A stretch of 64,000 nt of DNA from Paragonimus westermani (Eukaryota; Platyhelminthes; Trematoda; Plagiorchiida; Troglotrematidae): assembly GCA_008508345.1 (NCBI GenBank), contig QNGE01001710.1, positions 80,129-144,128 on the forward strand. The letters run 5' to 3'. Position 1 is the first letter of the stretch. Every line of letters begins with the position of its first letter. Below the pieces are notes generated by a model that had not been told where the DNA came from, made no database searches, and saw only the letters and a list, made by a program, of their open reading frames with translations. A program made the position numbers and the translations under genes. This document shows, piece by piece, positions 34,624 through 45,615 of the stretch.

Positions 34624-35036
34624 ATGGTTGATCAGGCTAAGATATTACATGAACATAACAACGAATTGGTGAAAAGTGAGATCCTCCTGAGTTTATATAC
34701 ACGATAAAAAGGAATTGAAGATTTGTGTCAGAAAAGAGATCAAATTCAGAAATCCATAATCCAAGTAGAAGATGAGAAAAACAGGATACAGCATGATATG
34801 CGACTGTTGGCAGAGAAATTAGCTAAGGCAAATGAGACGCTGAGTAGAAAACTGACGCTAAGAAGCTCCTACGACAAGACAATTGCCGAATCACAGGCAG
34901 CTTACACAAAGGTTGGTTAAGTAATATGTTTGATACCTTGATCAAGATTCTGGAAAGTTCTCACACTCTTCTAACGGTCCTTCGAAGAGAACAAGAGGAC
35001 ATGTCAGCTAGCTTTCTGAACAACACACGTACATAA
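34624..35036 (+). CDS. SSNA1: SSNA1 (Sjoegren syndrome nuclear autoantigen 1)
   Basis: Small coiled-coil protein that in other eukaryotes self-assembles on microtubules, supporting branching and basal-body/ciliary structure. Three exons: 34624-34675, 34712-34911 and 34947-35036, coding 113 aa (human about 119). Exon 1 gives LHEHNNELVK, exon 2 gives IEDLCQKRDQIQKSI, EDEKNRIQHDMRLLAEKLA and TIAESQAAYTK, exon 3 gives ILESSHTLLTVLRREQ and a short tail ending NNTRT. These match the family's N-N-E-L-V-K, EELCQKRE, ETIAE-x-x-AYxKILESSxTLLxVLKRE landmarks. The introns are 36 and 35 bases with GT...AG ends, and their removal keeps the frame exactly. An AG lies one base before the ATG. The gene appears intact, and lies 417 bases from the inverted Penelope copy. 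Confidence 0.93.
34676..34711 (+). other. SSNA1: SSNA1 intron 1, 36 bp
   Basis: Donor GTGAGA, acceptor AAAAAG. It splits codon 18 after its first base (A|GA, arginine). The intron contains in-frame stops, so it must be removed to make the protein. Confidence 0.88.
34912..34946 (+). other. SSNA1: SSNA1 intron 2, 35 bp
   Basis: Donor GTTGGT, acceptor ATCAAG, between codons (phase 0) after AYTK. Without splicing the protein would stop four codons later, losing the conserved ILESSxTLL segment. Confidence 0.88.
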
Positions 35037-35187
35037 AATCTTGCTTGATACTGTATTCTACTTATTGTGTTTCCCTATCAGTTTGCATAATTGGGTATTT
35101 ATATGCATTATTATTTGTTCTGCATTATATCTCACTATTCCCGTGTATTTTGTCGGTATTCCTGTATTGCTCTCAGAATAAGGTAAA

Positions 35188-35193
35188 AATAAA
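35188..35193 (+). terminator. Candidate poly(A) signal for SSNA1
   Basis: AATAAA 152 bases after the SSNA1 stop codon, the first canonical signal seen downstream on the coding strand. Confidence 0.5.
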
Positions 35194-36014
35194 TTCGTCT
35201 GATTTGTGCGGGCGACTACACCACATATCCTTCAACCGTTATGAAATCCAATTCTCTACCTTGTGAACTCGATTGGCGTTGTATACTGATTATCGTCAAT
35301 CTTCTTAACCACTACCTTGGAACATAGGGCCCTCACAAATAGCAAGGCATTTTTCAGTTCCTGCAGATTTGGCAATTCGTCGAAATTAATTCCTCCATTT
35401 GCTCCCAGCACTTTCGAAGATTCTCAAACTCCCTTTAACTAATTTTTGAAAGAGATTCAGAAAAGTGAGAAACTATATTGTCTATTTACACTATCATCCA
35501 TTAGGCACGCCCACATATTCTGCCACCAAATTTTCTCACCAGAGCAGTCGAATTCCCTTCACCAAAAACCTGATTTCTTACATATGGTCCATAGAAAATC
35601 GAAGCGGATGAAGGAACAGAAAGAAATAAATGAAAGAAAAGGACGGAAAGATGCGTGAGAAACGGCATATTTCCGTAAGTAGTTGAGTTGCAGCGAAAGT
35701 GAAGTATGGCAATCTTACAACATTCCTTCTAGGAATTACAATAATATCGGGTAACCTGAATGTGCCCTCCTGTACTTGCACAAAATTCGAACATGGACCA
35801 TAATAAAAGTTCTATAGGTGTGTTTGAAATCCCATTTTACCGTAAATACTTGGGATGATGCCAAAGTAAAATAACGGTCAGAAATTACTCATCCTATGAT
35901 TTACATCAGGATGTACGAAACAGGTTAAGCGCATGCACTTTCTGATGTACAACCAAAAACTTTCAACATCTTCCGCATCTACCTTATGGATTGCGACGCT
36001 GCAACCATCAGAAA
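35194..36014. other. No gene recognised
   Basis: AT-rich interval downstream of SSNA1 with short frames only. Confidence 0.4.
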
Positions 36015-36280
36015 ATGTCCGAAATTGCGATTGCGTTTAAACAAACTTTAATGAATTGGAAGGAAATAATGACCCATTTTTCAAAGTAGAATTAACCGCC
36101 TTTTGCTTGTGCGATAATGAATTGGTGGGATTATTGATTTTAAGATCTTACTTATTGGCCGCCGAAACCGCTGGGGTACCGGTATATTCTGCCAGGCAGT
36201 GTGCTGCATGGACTGATCTTATAGTTAACGAAGCTTTAAGGTACGAAGTATCTCTTAGAGGTCTTCAAATGAGCTGGTGA
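36015..36280 (+). CDS. Unidentified exon-like segment
   Basis: Two adjoining plus-strand segments look protein-like. The first starts at an ATG (36015) and reads MSEIAIAFKQTLMNWKEIM, stopping at a TAG near 36087. The second, in another frame (open from about 36041), reads VELTAFCLCDNELVGLLI, LRSYLLAAETAGVPVYSARQ and CAAWTDLIVNEALRYEVS, ending LQMSW-stop at 36280. A single intron or frameshift near 36085 would join them, but no clean GT-AG pair was fixed. No family was recognised. It may be part of an unannotated host gene or of a worn element; codon use is not distinctive. Confidence 0.25.
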
Positions 36281-38480
36281 AAATAAGATCACGACGGGTT
36301 AACTCAGCCTTTATCCCAATTTCAAATTAGACAGGAAAATTGAAAATGTCCCCCGTGGCTTTTCCTACGAATGTACATCGCTGGAACAGAAAGAAAAGCT
36401 CGATATAGCCAGATAAATCTAGGCCAACCAGGTACTGACCACGTGAATGTCAGAACACATCTTGTTGCACTAGCTACGTCATGAAAAAACGAAATGAACT
36501 AATATGAAGAAGACTGTGTACGAGACTGGACGAATTGAAAGTTACTGACAACAGCCGGTAATGAAGGTGACCAAAAGGACGAGCGGTAATCAACACGTTC
36601 ACAACACGAGTCAGAAAATGAAAAATACTGGAGTGTGGAAATTGTGGAATTGCAATCCAAGCATCAAGCTTACGCTACAACCCTCCGACCGATTGCACAT
36701 GTACTGTATCCTATCCAGTGATCTGCAGTACACGGGGATAAACGAGTTTATGGCCTCACGTCAATTTTCAACACGTGCCTGCGGAGAGCCAGCAGCTGTG
36801 GCGGCAAAAATAACAAGGAGATGTTAGACTAATAGTCAGTGCTAATATACGGTAGGTGAGTATGTTTTTCCCGTGGTCGTCGACAAGACTGATATGTCAG
36901 GTCCATCAAGTCTCCGTGAGTGTGACAGATCGCTCAAACTGTGCACCGGAAGGTACCCACCCACAGTGCGTGTTCCAATGTTAATTTATGGCGCATTAGG
37001 CATGGCGAGCCCAAGTAGACAAAATACTCGAGGTGCGACCTAAGGAATGCAGTAGGGTATACAAAACTGATCACTCGTCAGAATCCCGAGAGCCTCAAGG
37101 ACCACCCTTAACACAAAGTTATTTCCCAGAAGCCTCGTGTCACTGACTGATAGCTTTGAATAACTAGAAATAATGAAACCTGGGTCTAAGTTTTATCGGC
37201 CGCAACCGTTATAATAAACACATTCAAAGCTGTCTCAAAGTCATCTCCAAGTCGTCCGATCTTCCTGGACTACGTACGCCCTACCACATTTTGGGATCAT
37301 CCACAGGCATCCGTGAGGACATCCATAAAGTCACAAAGTTAACAGGCATAAAGCCAGAAAAGGGTCCAACGTACCTTGAGAAATCTGACTCGCCACGTCA
37401 AACCAGAGAAGAATATTCGCCTCTATAATAAGGCACTGCAGGCTGCCCCACAGAAATGCAAATATCCATCTTGAAAACTTCCGAATCAGTACAAACGTGT
37501 GTAGATTCATTCACTACCTCTGATGACCTTGCCAGGGTCAGTAAGAACCACATTTACGGATGGCCCTGATCCAGTGCCTTTGGATTTTTGTACTTTGCTG
37601 CGAGGGAATTTTTATCCAAGTAGACCAAACCTTCGGAAGTTTTAAAACCAATCGGCCGTCAGATGTATGACGGAAATACGTCAGAAGGAACCTGAACTAT
37701 AAACTATTATGATGACCAATGGGGCTGTATTCCACGAATTCATGTTCATATAGCTAGGGTTAATAAAGATAACAATGAAGCAAGGACCTGGATGACACTA
37801 TGTATGAAAGCGAGTTCGTTCTCAACAATACCCGAACATAAGCGCTAACCCTATCTACATGAATAGGCCATTCACATGCATAGCACGAGACAAGCAAGAG
37901 AATTCATAGCGGTTGGGCCTCATATTTTGCTTTTCATTTTAGGAAATTTGCAGAACCTCCTTTATTCTACGTCCATAACGTTCAAGACAGTCCAAAGATA
38001 TGGACACCAATCATCAAAGACAGTCGGTATTCTGTCCAAGGCTTTAGTCCACAACGACTGCAAAATTCGGGCAGAAATGCAATGTACCGAATAAAACTGA
38101 ACACAATAACTTTCAGACTCCCGGAAGAACTACCATCCCACTCTATGAACTGTGCTTGTGTTGTCCTGGCACCTCCTAATAACGTAAGAGAAAATGAGAC
38201 AATAACCACAACTTTTTTGGAAAAAAATTAACCAACACGGGTCACGTGCCAGCTACCGAAAGTTCAAATGTCACGAAGTGAAAGGCAACCAATGTAACAG
38301 CACGATGGGAAAGCTGAGCCACATTGAAAATGCCACTTCCAGCATTATTCGATATGCCCTGTGAATCAATAAAAACCAGCATACTTGGAACCAGCGAGTA
38401 AGTAACAGAGGTTAGGAAGCGGGTATATGGTAATGATTGTCAAACGAGTCCTTTCGCTCAATCCTTACATCTGCACAGCT
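36281..38480. other. No gene recognised
   Basis: Scattered frames under 90 aa on both strands without recognisable motifs. The right end merges into the RTE-type LINE remains near 38.5 kb, so part of this stretch may be older LINE sequence. Confidence 0.35.
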
Positions 38481-38499
38481 CAGATAGTTAGATCGTGTA

Positions 38500-39008
38500 C
38501 TAAGGATACCAGGTGGTCATCTGCCACACCGAGAAATCGTTGCTGACGCCACGGCCGACTGACACCAAGTTCGAGGTGAACAGATGACCTGGCGAAGACA
38601 AATGGAATCGTTTACGAAAGGGTTGGTCAGTGTATGTCGGGTTCGTCTCCTGGGCAGGAGACCTCGCGACTCGCAAAGTCGGTGGCTGAGGTACAGGCTA
38701 ACCGAGCTCAGTGACCTGAATGTTGTCTTTGTTTGACCGAGTTGTCTGTGAAGTGAGTAAATTCAATGATGTTGCCATACTTCCACCTACAGCTTGGATG
38801 TTCGTTCGCAAGGTGTAGGCACCTTGACTTTGAATGTATGAATACAGAATGAACCATTCTTCTAGTAGTTAGGTCCCTTCCCGTTCCCTTCTTTTTTTCG
38901 TTCTCTTCCTAAACAAGGTCTGCTTTTCTTCCCCCTTCGTGGCTATGTGGCAGTTAAGAATCAGTATAAATCACTGATGTATTACTGTCTATGATGATGA
39001 TGATGATG
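38500..39008 (+). mobile_element. RTE-type LINE 3' end with (ATG)n tail
   Basis: At 38571-38740 one plus frame reads RGEQMTWRRQMESFTKGLVS, VCRVRLLGRRPRDSQSRWL and RYRLTELSDLN before stopping. The end of RTE ORF2 proteins typically runs RGGQ-x-x-TW-x-x-x-x-x-x-LT-x-GL...RLxGWGPRD...WLETL-x-DLA, and this matches in order. About 270 bases of pyrimidine-rich 3' UTR follow and end in six ATG units at 38991-39008. A short-repeat tail is usual for RTE elements. The copy is 5' truncated. Confidence 0.7.
38991..39008. repeat. (ATG)6 microsatellite
   Basis: Perfect trinucleotide run at the 3' end of the RTE copy; interpreted as its tail. Confidence 0.9.
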
Positions 39009-41399
39009 AATCACTGGTTAAGTGCACGATATCCGGTGTCTCCTAGGAGATGCCACTACCAAACGTAGAAACGAGGTATGCATTTTGAATCATATCCAGA
39101 CCTCGAGATTTTATGGTCGAAGCATCAGTAACCGAATGTTATTGATCTACACGGGTCACCATCGTCGCATATTAGATGACTCTGGACCGAAGGATCGTCC
39201 GATAGTGCTAGTCATTAGTTAACTGATTATGGAACGTAACTCTTCTCTAATGAGGACATGAGGTGACCTGCTAAAATATATAAAAATTGTAATGCTACAA
39301 AATTATGTCACGAAACTTTTGTTAAGCAGACTAATAAATGGCAGCGAACACTGTACATTTATAATAGCAGTCTTTTTAACTAAATGATGATACTATTCAA
39401 CCAGTAATCGTCTGATGTCGAGATGCCTAAAATTGGGAAAGGGTAATATGCGAGCAATACTAAGCGTAGACCTAAATAGCAGAACGCAATAGCCAATCTA
39501 CTGAAGCAACTGCCCTTCAGTCCAAATTGACTTCATATCAAAAGAAATACTACTTGCCCCACAGTACATTTCTGAGTGTTGTAAAATGTTTAAGACTGAG
39601 GATAACAATCAAAGAATCAGATCGTGAGGATAAAAATTGTGAAAATCGTCAGTTAGGGTCTAGTGATGGTAAGTAGATTAGAAATCTACATAAATGCACA
39701 TGAAACATGTGCCAAAAAGAACCCCTACTTAGAAGTGAAGCCAAATGTAGGGATAGAATAGGAAATCATGAAGCAAGTTTTCGACCGGGAGTTTGTTCGT
39801 GCAAGCGTTTTGTTAGCTGCTAGGAACAAAGTGCAAAAAATCTTCTAGATCTGCAAATACTCTCTATCTTAAACCTCTGATGTGAACATTTGTGACCAAA
39901 ATCGACGAGGCTGGACAATATTCCACCGTAAATTGTGTTGCTGTTCTATCGTAAACCTTGAGGGACAACATTTACCGATTCGCTTTGACAAGCACGCCGG
40001 TGTGCAACCGATGCATTTTGCTTTGCGCGAAAAAGGAAATAAGTAAACGCAAAATAAGATGTCATCACTTGGTACTAAATTTCAGCTGAAGGCGATTATA
40101 AAAGGAAGTAGACCAGTCGACGAACTGATGACGCGTATTTACCAACGCTGTTATAAACTATTCCAAAGCTATTTGAGATGCTGGCGTAAGTTCATCTGTT
40201 CACGAAGTGAACTTCTAAAACAATCTGTGTAATTTTGTTCTGACCGGTTTGTTCTGACTGCTCAACGAAATCTCCAAACGGTTCTGTTAATTTCGTGGAG
40301 TGGTAAAGAACGTATCCATAAAGGTTCGCCGGAAATTCCATCGAATGGAATACTTATGTTAAGCTGTCGTTAATTCTGATAACCGCTACTCGCCGGTTAG
40401 TGAGTTTTCGCAGACGATCATCAGAACAGCCGTGCTCATGGCTCCGTACTCAATTTCGTGAGGGCAGTGCACCGAAATACTGTCCAATGGAGGTTGTTTC
40501 AAGTTTGTTTAGCGTGTGATGTGTCAGAGTTGATGTCACCGGCCTGCAATGATTTCCCCGCGAAACGTTTAATGATTTTTCAACAACTGTCTAATGCATA
40601 TGCTGGGAACTAAAGACTGTATGGCATGGCAAGCACGGCGTCGAATCTTAAGAGATTAGTAAAATTTTCCAAAAAAGCGGGGTCTGGATTGTCCTAGCCG
40701 ATCCAGTATACCGGAACGTTTGGTGAGAAGTCAACGCAGAGCGAGCAGATTTGTAACCACCTAACGCGTACGGGAAAAAACGAAACTGAAGGTTAAAATT
40801 CTTTCATGTAGGACTACTAAAACGTCCTGATGAATCAATTCGAGAGGACACACCGCGGAAGTGGTCTTAGAAAAAACGGTTTACTCACTTCAGCTTCCTA
40901 AAAATAAAGCACAGGAAGTTTATTATATCCAGATACTGAGTAGTTGATGATTTAGCTAGTTTCAAATTGAACTTCACTCACACCTAATTGCAGCTTTTGC
41001 ATTCAGACAAACCATCGAGCCAGACTTCGAAAAGAAGCAATAAACTAGAGCTTCTTTCCAAAAAAGAGGACTAAAAAGTTTATGTGAAAACGGAAGCTAC
41101 CACAGAACGTAGATTATGCTTAGCCGGATATCTAGCTAATCGGATTTGTAACAAGTGCACTGACGCCATCCTAAACTGAGAGCTCAGACTGAAAGCGCAA
41201 ACATGTCACGCCAAAGAGTATTCGTGTAAATCTATCGATCGCAGTGTACAGTGGCTAGAACCGCCGCATTATGTTGGTGGTTAACTAGTCCATACAAGCT
41301 CCCTACACAAGGATAAAGTCGAAACTATTGTCAAAAAGTGATCCCGATGACCACCATTCACCTATAAGCCAACCGTCCACCTTCACACAGTTGTGAGTC
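39009..41399. other. No gene recognised
   Basis: Only short frames, the longest 66 aa (39022-39222). No repeat of note was seen. Confidence 0.4.
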
Positions 41400-43045
41400 G
41401 TATCGAGGGTGCCACAATTCGAATTGCCGTTGATCTTGATAGAAGCCCACGAGACAGCATATGACCAAAACATGACCAAATGATATAGTAGCTGATGATT
41501 CAAAATTCATGAAGATGAATACGGAGAAAGAAGGACACCAGCTATGGAGAATGCAATATAACAAACGTTGCATGAAATGAAACAGATGGGGACAATTGAT
41601 TTCGCCACTTTCAAACGCACCCGTCTCACTGGAACGATAATCCCTAGGCTATACGGTCTACTCATAGTGCACAAAGCAGGTTTGCCTTCGAGACCTATTT
41701 TAGATAAGTGCAACTCATCTTATGCTCTGATCAAATCGTTTGCCGGTCTGCTCCAACTCATCAGGTTGAAGCTAGCAAAACAGTCTCCAGGACACGTTTC
41801 ATTTCATTTACGTAATCCAAGACCTGAACCTAAACAATCAAAGAATGTTCTCATTCGACGGTGCTTCACTATTTACGGACACACTTTCACGAGAGACAAT
41901 TGACCGTTTATGCGAGTATATCGAACGTAACAACATGTGGCATCTGCTCGATAATGCAATCTACCGACAGAGAGATAGAGTGACTATGGGCCCACCTCTG
42001 GTTCCCTGTTGGCTGACGTTTTCATGAACAAACTGGAAAATAACCAATTGTGCGCAATCATTGAACAATCTACATTTCATTAAAGCCATGTTGATGATAT
42101 GTTTGCGTCGTCAATGACAATTCTAACTTCAACAGAGTTGTGGCCGCTTTAAGCCCAGCCCATAACAGTATTAAATTCACTAAGAAGACAGACAACCATA
42201 ACCAAATGAATTTTTTGGATGTTGGCACGGTAAAAAGAGATGGCTCAATCCGGCAAAATGTGTACAGAAAAAGACATGGAGTGGCCAGTGCATTAACTTT
42301 GACAGTTTCGTTCCACTAAGTCAAAAGCGAAAACTCTTACGGCGTCTGACGGGTAGGGGGTTAAAGATCTGCACCTCTGGCGCCTTACAAGCTGAGCTAG
42401 ATTTTTTACTAGAAGTGTTCATGCAGAATGGCTACCCAATACGTTTCATTCAGAAGGCAATGCAGGCGGTGGAGTTGAGACGTGAGTCACCTTCAGTGAA
42501 TAATAAGCTTACATTTATCAGTCTTCCTTGAAAGGAAGATCTCATGGCCGAGTTGATTTCAAAAAAGCTCAGCAAGCCAGTCGAAAAAAACTACCCTGCC
42601 GCCCAACTGTGCGTGGGTTTCCATTATCATGACACAACTCAAAGACAAACTTCCACTTTCTGCAACCAGCTGTCGTGTGTACTCGTTTGTCTGCTCGTGT
42701 CGAGCATCATACATTGGTCGTATTACAAGACGACTGTCTGATAGAGTACGTGACCATCATCCTGCATGGTTGAACAGCGATGTGATTAGGACGGTTTCAA
42801 GCGCGACTGCTGCCCATTTGACTGACTCTGATCATTTGATCAACGAGAAAGAAGTTGTTCAGATTGTCTACCGAGTGCCAAGAAGTTGATCAAAAATGGT
42901 GAGATCCCGAATGTTGACCGTTGCCGGAGCTATTAGCATCCGATTGCACAACCCTGACCTCTACGTTCAGAAGAAGTTCGTACAGACACTTAATCTATTC
43001 TGGCCCACAATCAATCAAGTCCACGATTTGGAACGGTGATTGAGT
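41400..43045 (+). mobile_element. Penelope-like element with GIY-YIG domain
   Basis: A second, more divergent Penelope-like copy on the plus strand in many frames. Order: AYDQNMTK near 41455; TLHEMKQMGTIDFATFKRTR and TGTIIPRLYGL (41560-41665); RPILDKCNSS; FDGASLFTDTLSRETIDRL (41850-41910), the first catalytic D region; an R-x-x-VTMGPPLVP version of the MGSPLGPLL motif; HVDDMFASS near 42087, where both catalytic aspartates remain; FLDV-like sequence and NVYRK. The GIY-YIG nuclease follows at 42629-42889: CRVYSFVCSCRASYIGRITR, RLSDRVRDHHPAWL and AAHLTDSDH. After a frameshift the C terminus reads ISIRLHNPDLYVQKKFVQTL to about 43045. Domain order is complete but the frame is not. Confidence 0.85.
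42629..42889 (+). pseudogene. GIY-YIG endonuclease domain of the Penelope-like element
   Basis: The G-I-Y...Y-I-G pair appears as VYSFVCSC...SYIGRITRRL with the conserved arginine, followed by R-V-R-D-H-x-P-A-W-L. In Penelope-like elements this domain makes the nick used for target-primed reverse transcription and is preceded by a C-x-C-type linker, seen here as VCSCRASYIG. The frame ends at 42889 and the last part of the domain lies in another frame. Confidence 0.8.
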
Positions 43046-43559
43046 AACTAACAAAAAGCACGACACCTGTATTTCCCATTTACCGATTTTCCGACCAACA
43101 TTAGTCACCGTTTTCATATTTACTGTGTTGCAGTCAGCCTGGTGATCAAACAGAAAACAAGTCTTGTTCGCTGCCTTGTTGTTCTCATGAATTCAGTGGG
43201 TATTTTCGAAAGATGTGTGGCTCACGGGCCTGTGGGTAGCTGTTGCAATTTGGTCAGTGTGGTGACGGTTGCGCGTGCTTAAGCTTGTTTCACCCGCTGC
43301 CTTGCGCTATGGGCTTTTGAGCCAAAAGCTTGAGTTGAGGGCCCATTCGCTCTCCTGTCCAGTTCTGAGTGCCCTAGCATTATCTAAAGCCGACCTATTC
43401 TATGCAGGCACAACCGAAACCAAGTGTCGCATCGCACCGCACCACCCTTCGCACAGCATAAGCCGGGTCGCCCTATCTGCCGTTTGCGGCAGGATGGGTA
43501 GGCAAAACTGTGCTATTGCCAAACTCCCCCCTCCCCCTTAATGACCCCGTCAGCAGGAA
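43046..43559. other. No gene recognised
   Basis: Between the Penelope-like element and the LINE. It could hold the 5' UTR of the LINE. A 90-aa frame (43269-43541) is without motif. Confidence 0.4.
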
Positions 43560-44079
43560 TCCAAGAGTAAACAATCCTCACTTGAGTCTTGCAAACATAA
43601 AGACCAACCTGAGACAGGCCCGATGACGCCAGACGTCCTCCGTTGGGACGCGGAATGTGTGCACGTTGCTCAATAGATATAGCACCACAGTACGGCCATA
43701 ATGCCGAACTGCACTGATCGTAATCGGACTGGGCTGCTATGGCATCAACGTAGCAACCTTGAGTGAGGCAAGGCTTGCATACCAAGGTAAGTGACAATAA
43801 GCAGGTGCTAGGTACACATTCTAGTGGATAAGTTAACCAAGAGACGGTGCTCGAGAGCACAGTGACTTTTCCGTAGTCGCTGGCCGTATAACTGCTTTGA
43901 TGATGAGCGAATCGCATGGAATCAGCCCTCGAATCCTGTCCATACGCTCACGATTCGGTCGAGGTAAGCGTGCCACACCTTTTGGTGATTATGATCCAAC
44001 TATACGTCACACTGATGATATAGGAGACCAGTTTCATCGTCACCTGTCCACCACAATCCGGTGAGCACTGGTGAGTAAC

Positions 44080-44395
44080 CGATCGTTTGTTCTGGGTGAA
44101 CAGAACGCTGGAGTGAGGTGCGACTCGATAGTCAGGCCGGGAGCCCTCGGACGCCACGGCAGTAGTTCAGTCAACCAGCACGGTGACCATCTACTCCACC
44201 TGTGTGCTACTCACAAGCTGGCTATCTCAAACACCTGATTCCAGCTGGATGCGAGTTACATCGCGGCGTGTACTCACTCGCGAAGCGGCCATTATCATGT
44301 TTGATTACGTGGTTGTACGGCAGCGCGACATTCGTGAAGTGTGCCATGTGAAGGAAACGAGGTAGTGAATGTAGCATCAACCATAGGCTAATCAG
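44080..44395 (+). pseudogene. LINE endonuclease, C-terminal half
   Basis: Plus-strand pieces read RSFVLGEQNAGVRCDS (the family's V-L-GDFNARVG motif, with D-F lost), LGRHGSSSVNQHGDHLLHLC, ATHKLAISNT and FQLDASY. DYVVVRQRDIREVCHVKE follows, near the conserved D-Y-V/I-V-x-R end. In APE-like endonucleases the G-D-F-N and S-D-H residues bind metal. The first is damaged, and the last is not visible. Confidence 0.65.
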
Positions 44396-45017
44396 GACCA
44401 AATTGTTTATCCATGCATGCAAAACTGTTTTTGGTAGATCATCGGAAAACGGCTAAATTTACATGTCAAACGGTTAGAGAAGTGTGACACGAGGGTTGCT
44501 TTTCAGCGTGCTGTTTCCGCTCGTCTACAAGACGCTTTTTTCCACTAACCCTGGGGATATGTGGCGGCGCTTCAGGGAACGAATCAGGGCAGCAGTCTCC
44601 GAGATGATCGGTGTCAAACGCCAGAAACGTCCGGACTGATTCAGCGAAAACAACGCAGCTATCTTTAATTTGATACAGAAGAAGCATGTGGCGTTTACCG
44701 CACCCATAATTAGCCCAGAAAATGAAGACAAAAGGGCCACATTCCAGCTTGTTCGCTGTCAACTGGTCGAACGTGTTCACAGAATCAAGGGTGAATGGTA
44801 GAGATAGTAAAGTGGGCGGATGCAGGGTTAGGCTGATCGTCGACACCTCAAGCAGTTCTACGATCCGCTTAAGGCGATTTTCGATCTATCCGTCCAGTCT
44901 ACCAAAGCACTGATTGACGTGGACACCGGCTGTTCATGCACCCATACAGAGGACACCATGAAAATCTGACGCAAACAAATTTGTAGCCTACGAAAGCGTG
45001 CTGCAACCCGTGAGTGG

Positions 45018-45615
45018 ATGACCGTGAACAACCTGAAGCAACAAAACATCAAATCTTCACTCGCTCCCGCCCCGAATGTGAAAGAGGTGCAAAGAGCGGT
45101 CAGACAACTGCGCAATGGAAAAGTTTGGGGTAAGCATGGATTGCCATATGAAATACTGAAGAATGGCGGGGCTACTTTGCAACCTGCTTTGTTCCAGCTG
45201 GTTTACTCCATCTGGGAGAAGAAGGAAATGCCAAGTGTTAGAGGAAGCCCTCATAGTGTCGTTGTTTCAAAGTAGATGTAACAAACAATGCGCCAACAGC
45301 TATCGGGGCATTAGTCTACTGAACTGCGCAGACAAGGTGTTTGCAAGAATCCTCCTGAACTGACTGAATGTGGACGTTTTGGAGGTCAATATTCCCGAGG
45401 AGCAGTGTGGATTCCAGACGAGTCGCAGTACGATCAACTTGGTGTTTGCTTCTTGAGATCTTCAGGAAAATTGCCGAGAATGCGACCAATCCCCGTATGC
45501 CCTCTTCATGGACTTCATCAAGGTCTTTGATTCTGTCAGCCGTGAAATATTGTGGTCGGCGCTTGGTGAGTTTGGACGTCCAGGTAAGCTCGTCAATCTG
45601 ATTAGAATATTGCAT
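45018..45615 (+). pseudogene. LINE reverse transcriptase, N-terminal half
   Basis: Frame 45018-45275 reads VKEVQRAVRQLRNGKVWGKH, GLPYEILKNGG and FQLVYSIWEKKEMPS. The next frame reads NSYRGISLLNCADKVFARIL up to a stop at 45361. Then, after a shift, IPEEQCGFQTSRSTINLVFA and YALFMDFIKVFDSVSREIL hold the first catalytic aspartate (MDF-x-KAFDSVSRE in relatives). The last part, GEFGRPGKLVNLIRILHVGM, leads toward motif B. Four frames are needed. Confidence 0.8.

Noticed and set aside
40805..40850. CTGATGA followed by a short stem, hammerhead-ribozyme-like
   Set aside because: No GAAA after the putative stem II and no third stem; Penelope terminal repeats can carry hammerheads, but this one does not form.
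43513..43917. 134-aa minus-strand open frame
   Set aside because: Lies opposite the degraded LINE endonuclease region; no motif on its own strand.
44466..44846. 126-aa minus-strand open frame
   Set aside because: Antisense of the LINE linker region whose plus-strand reading matches neighbouring LINE segments.
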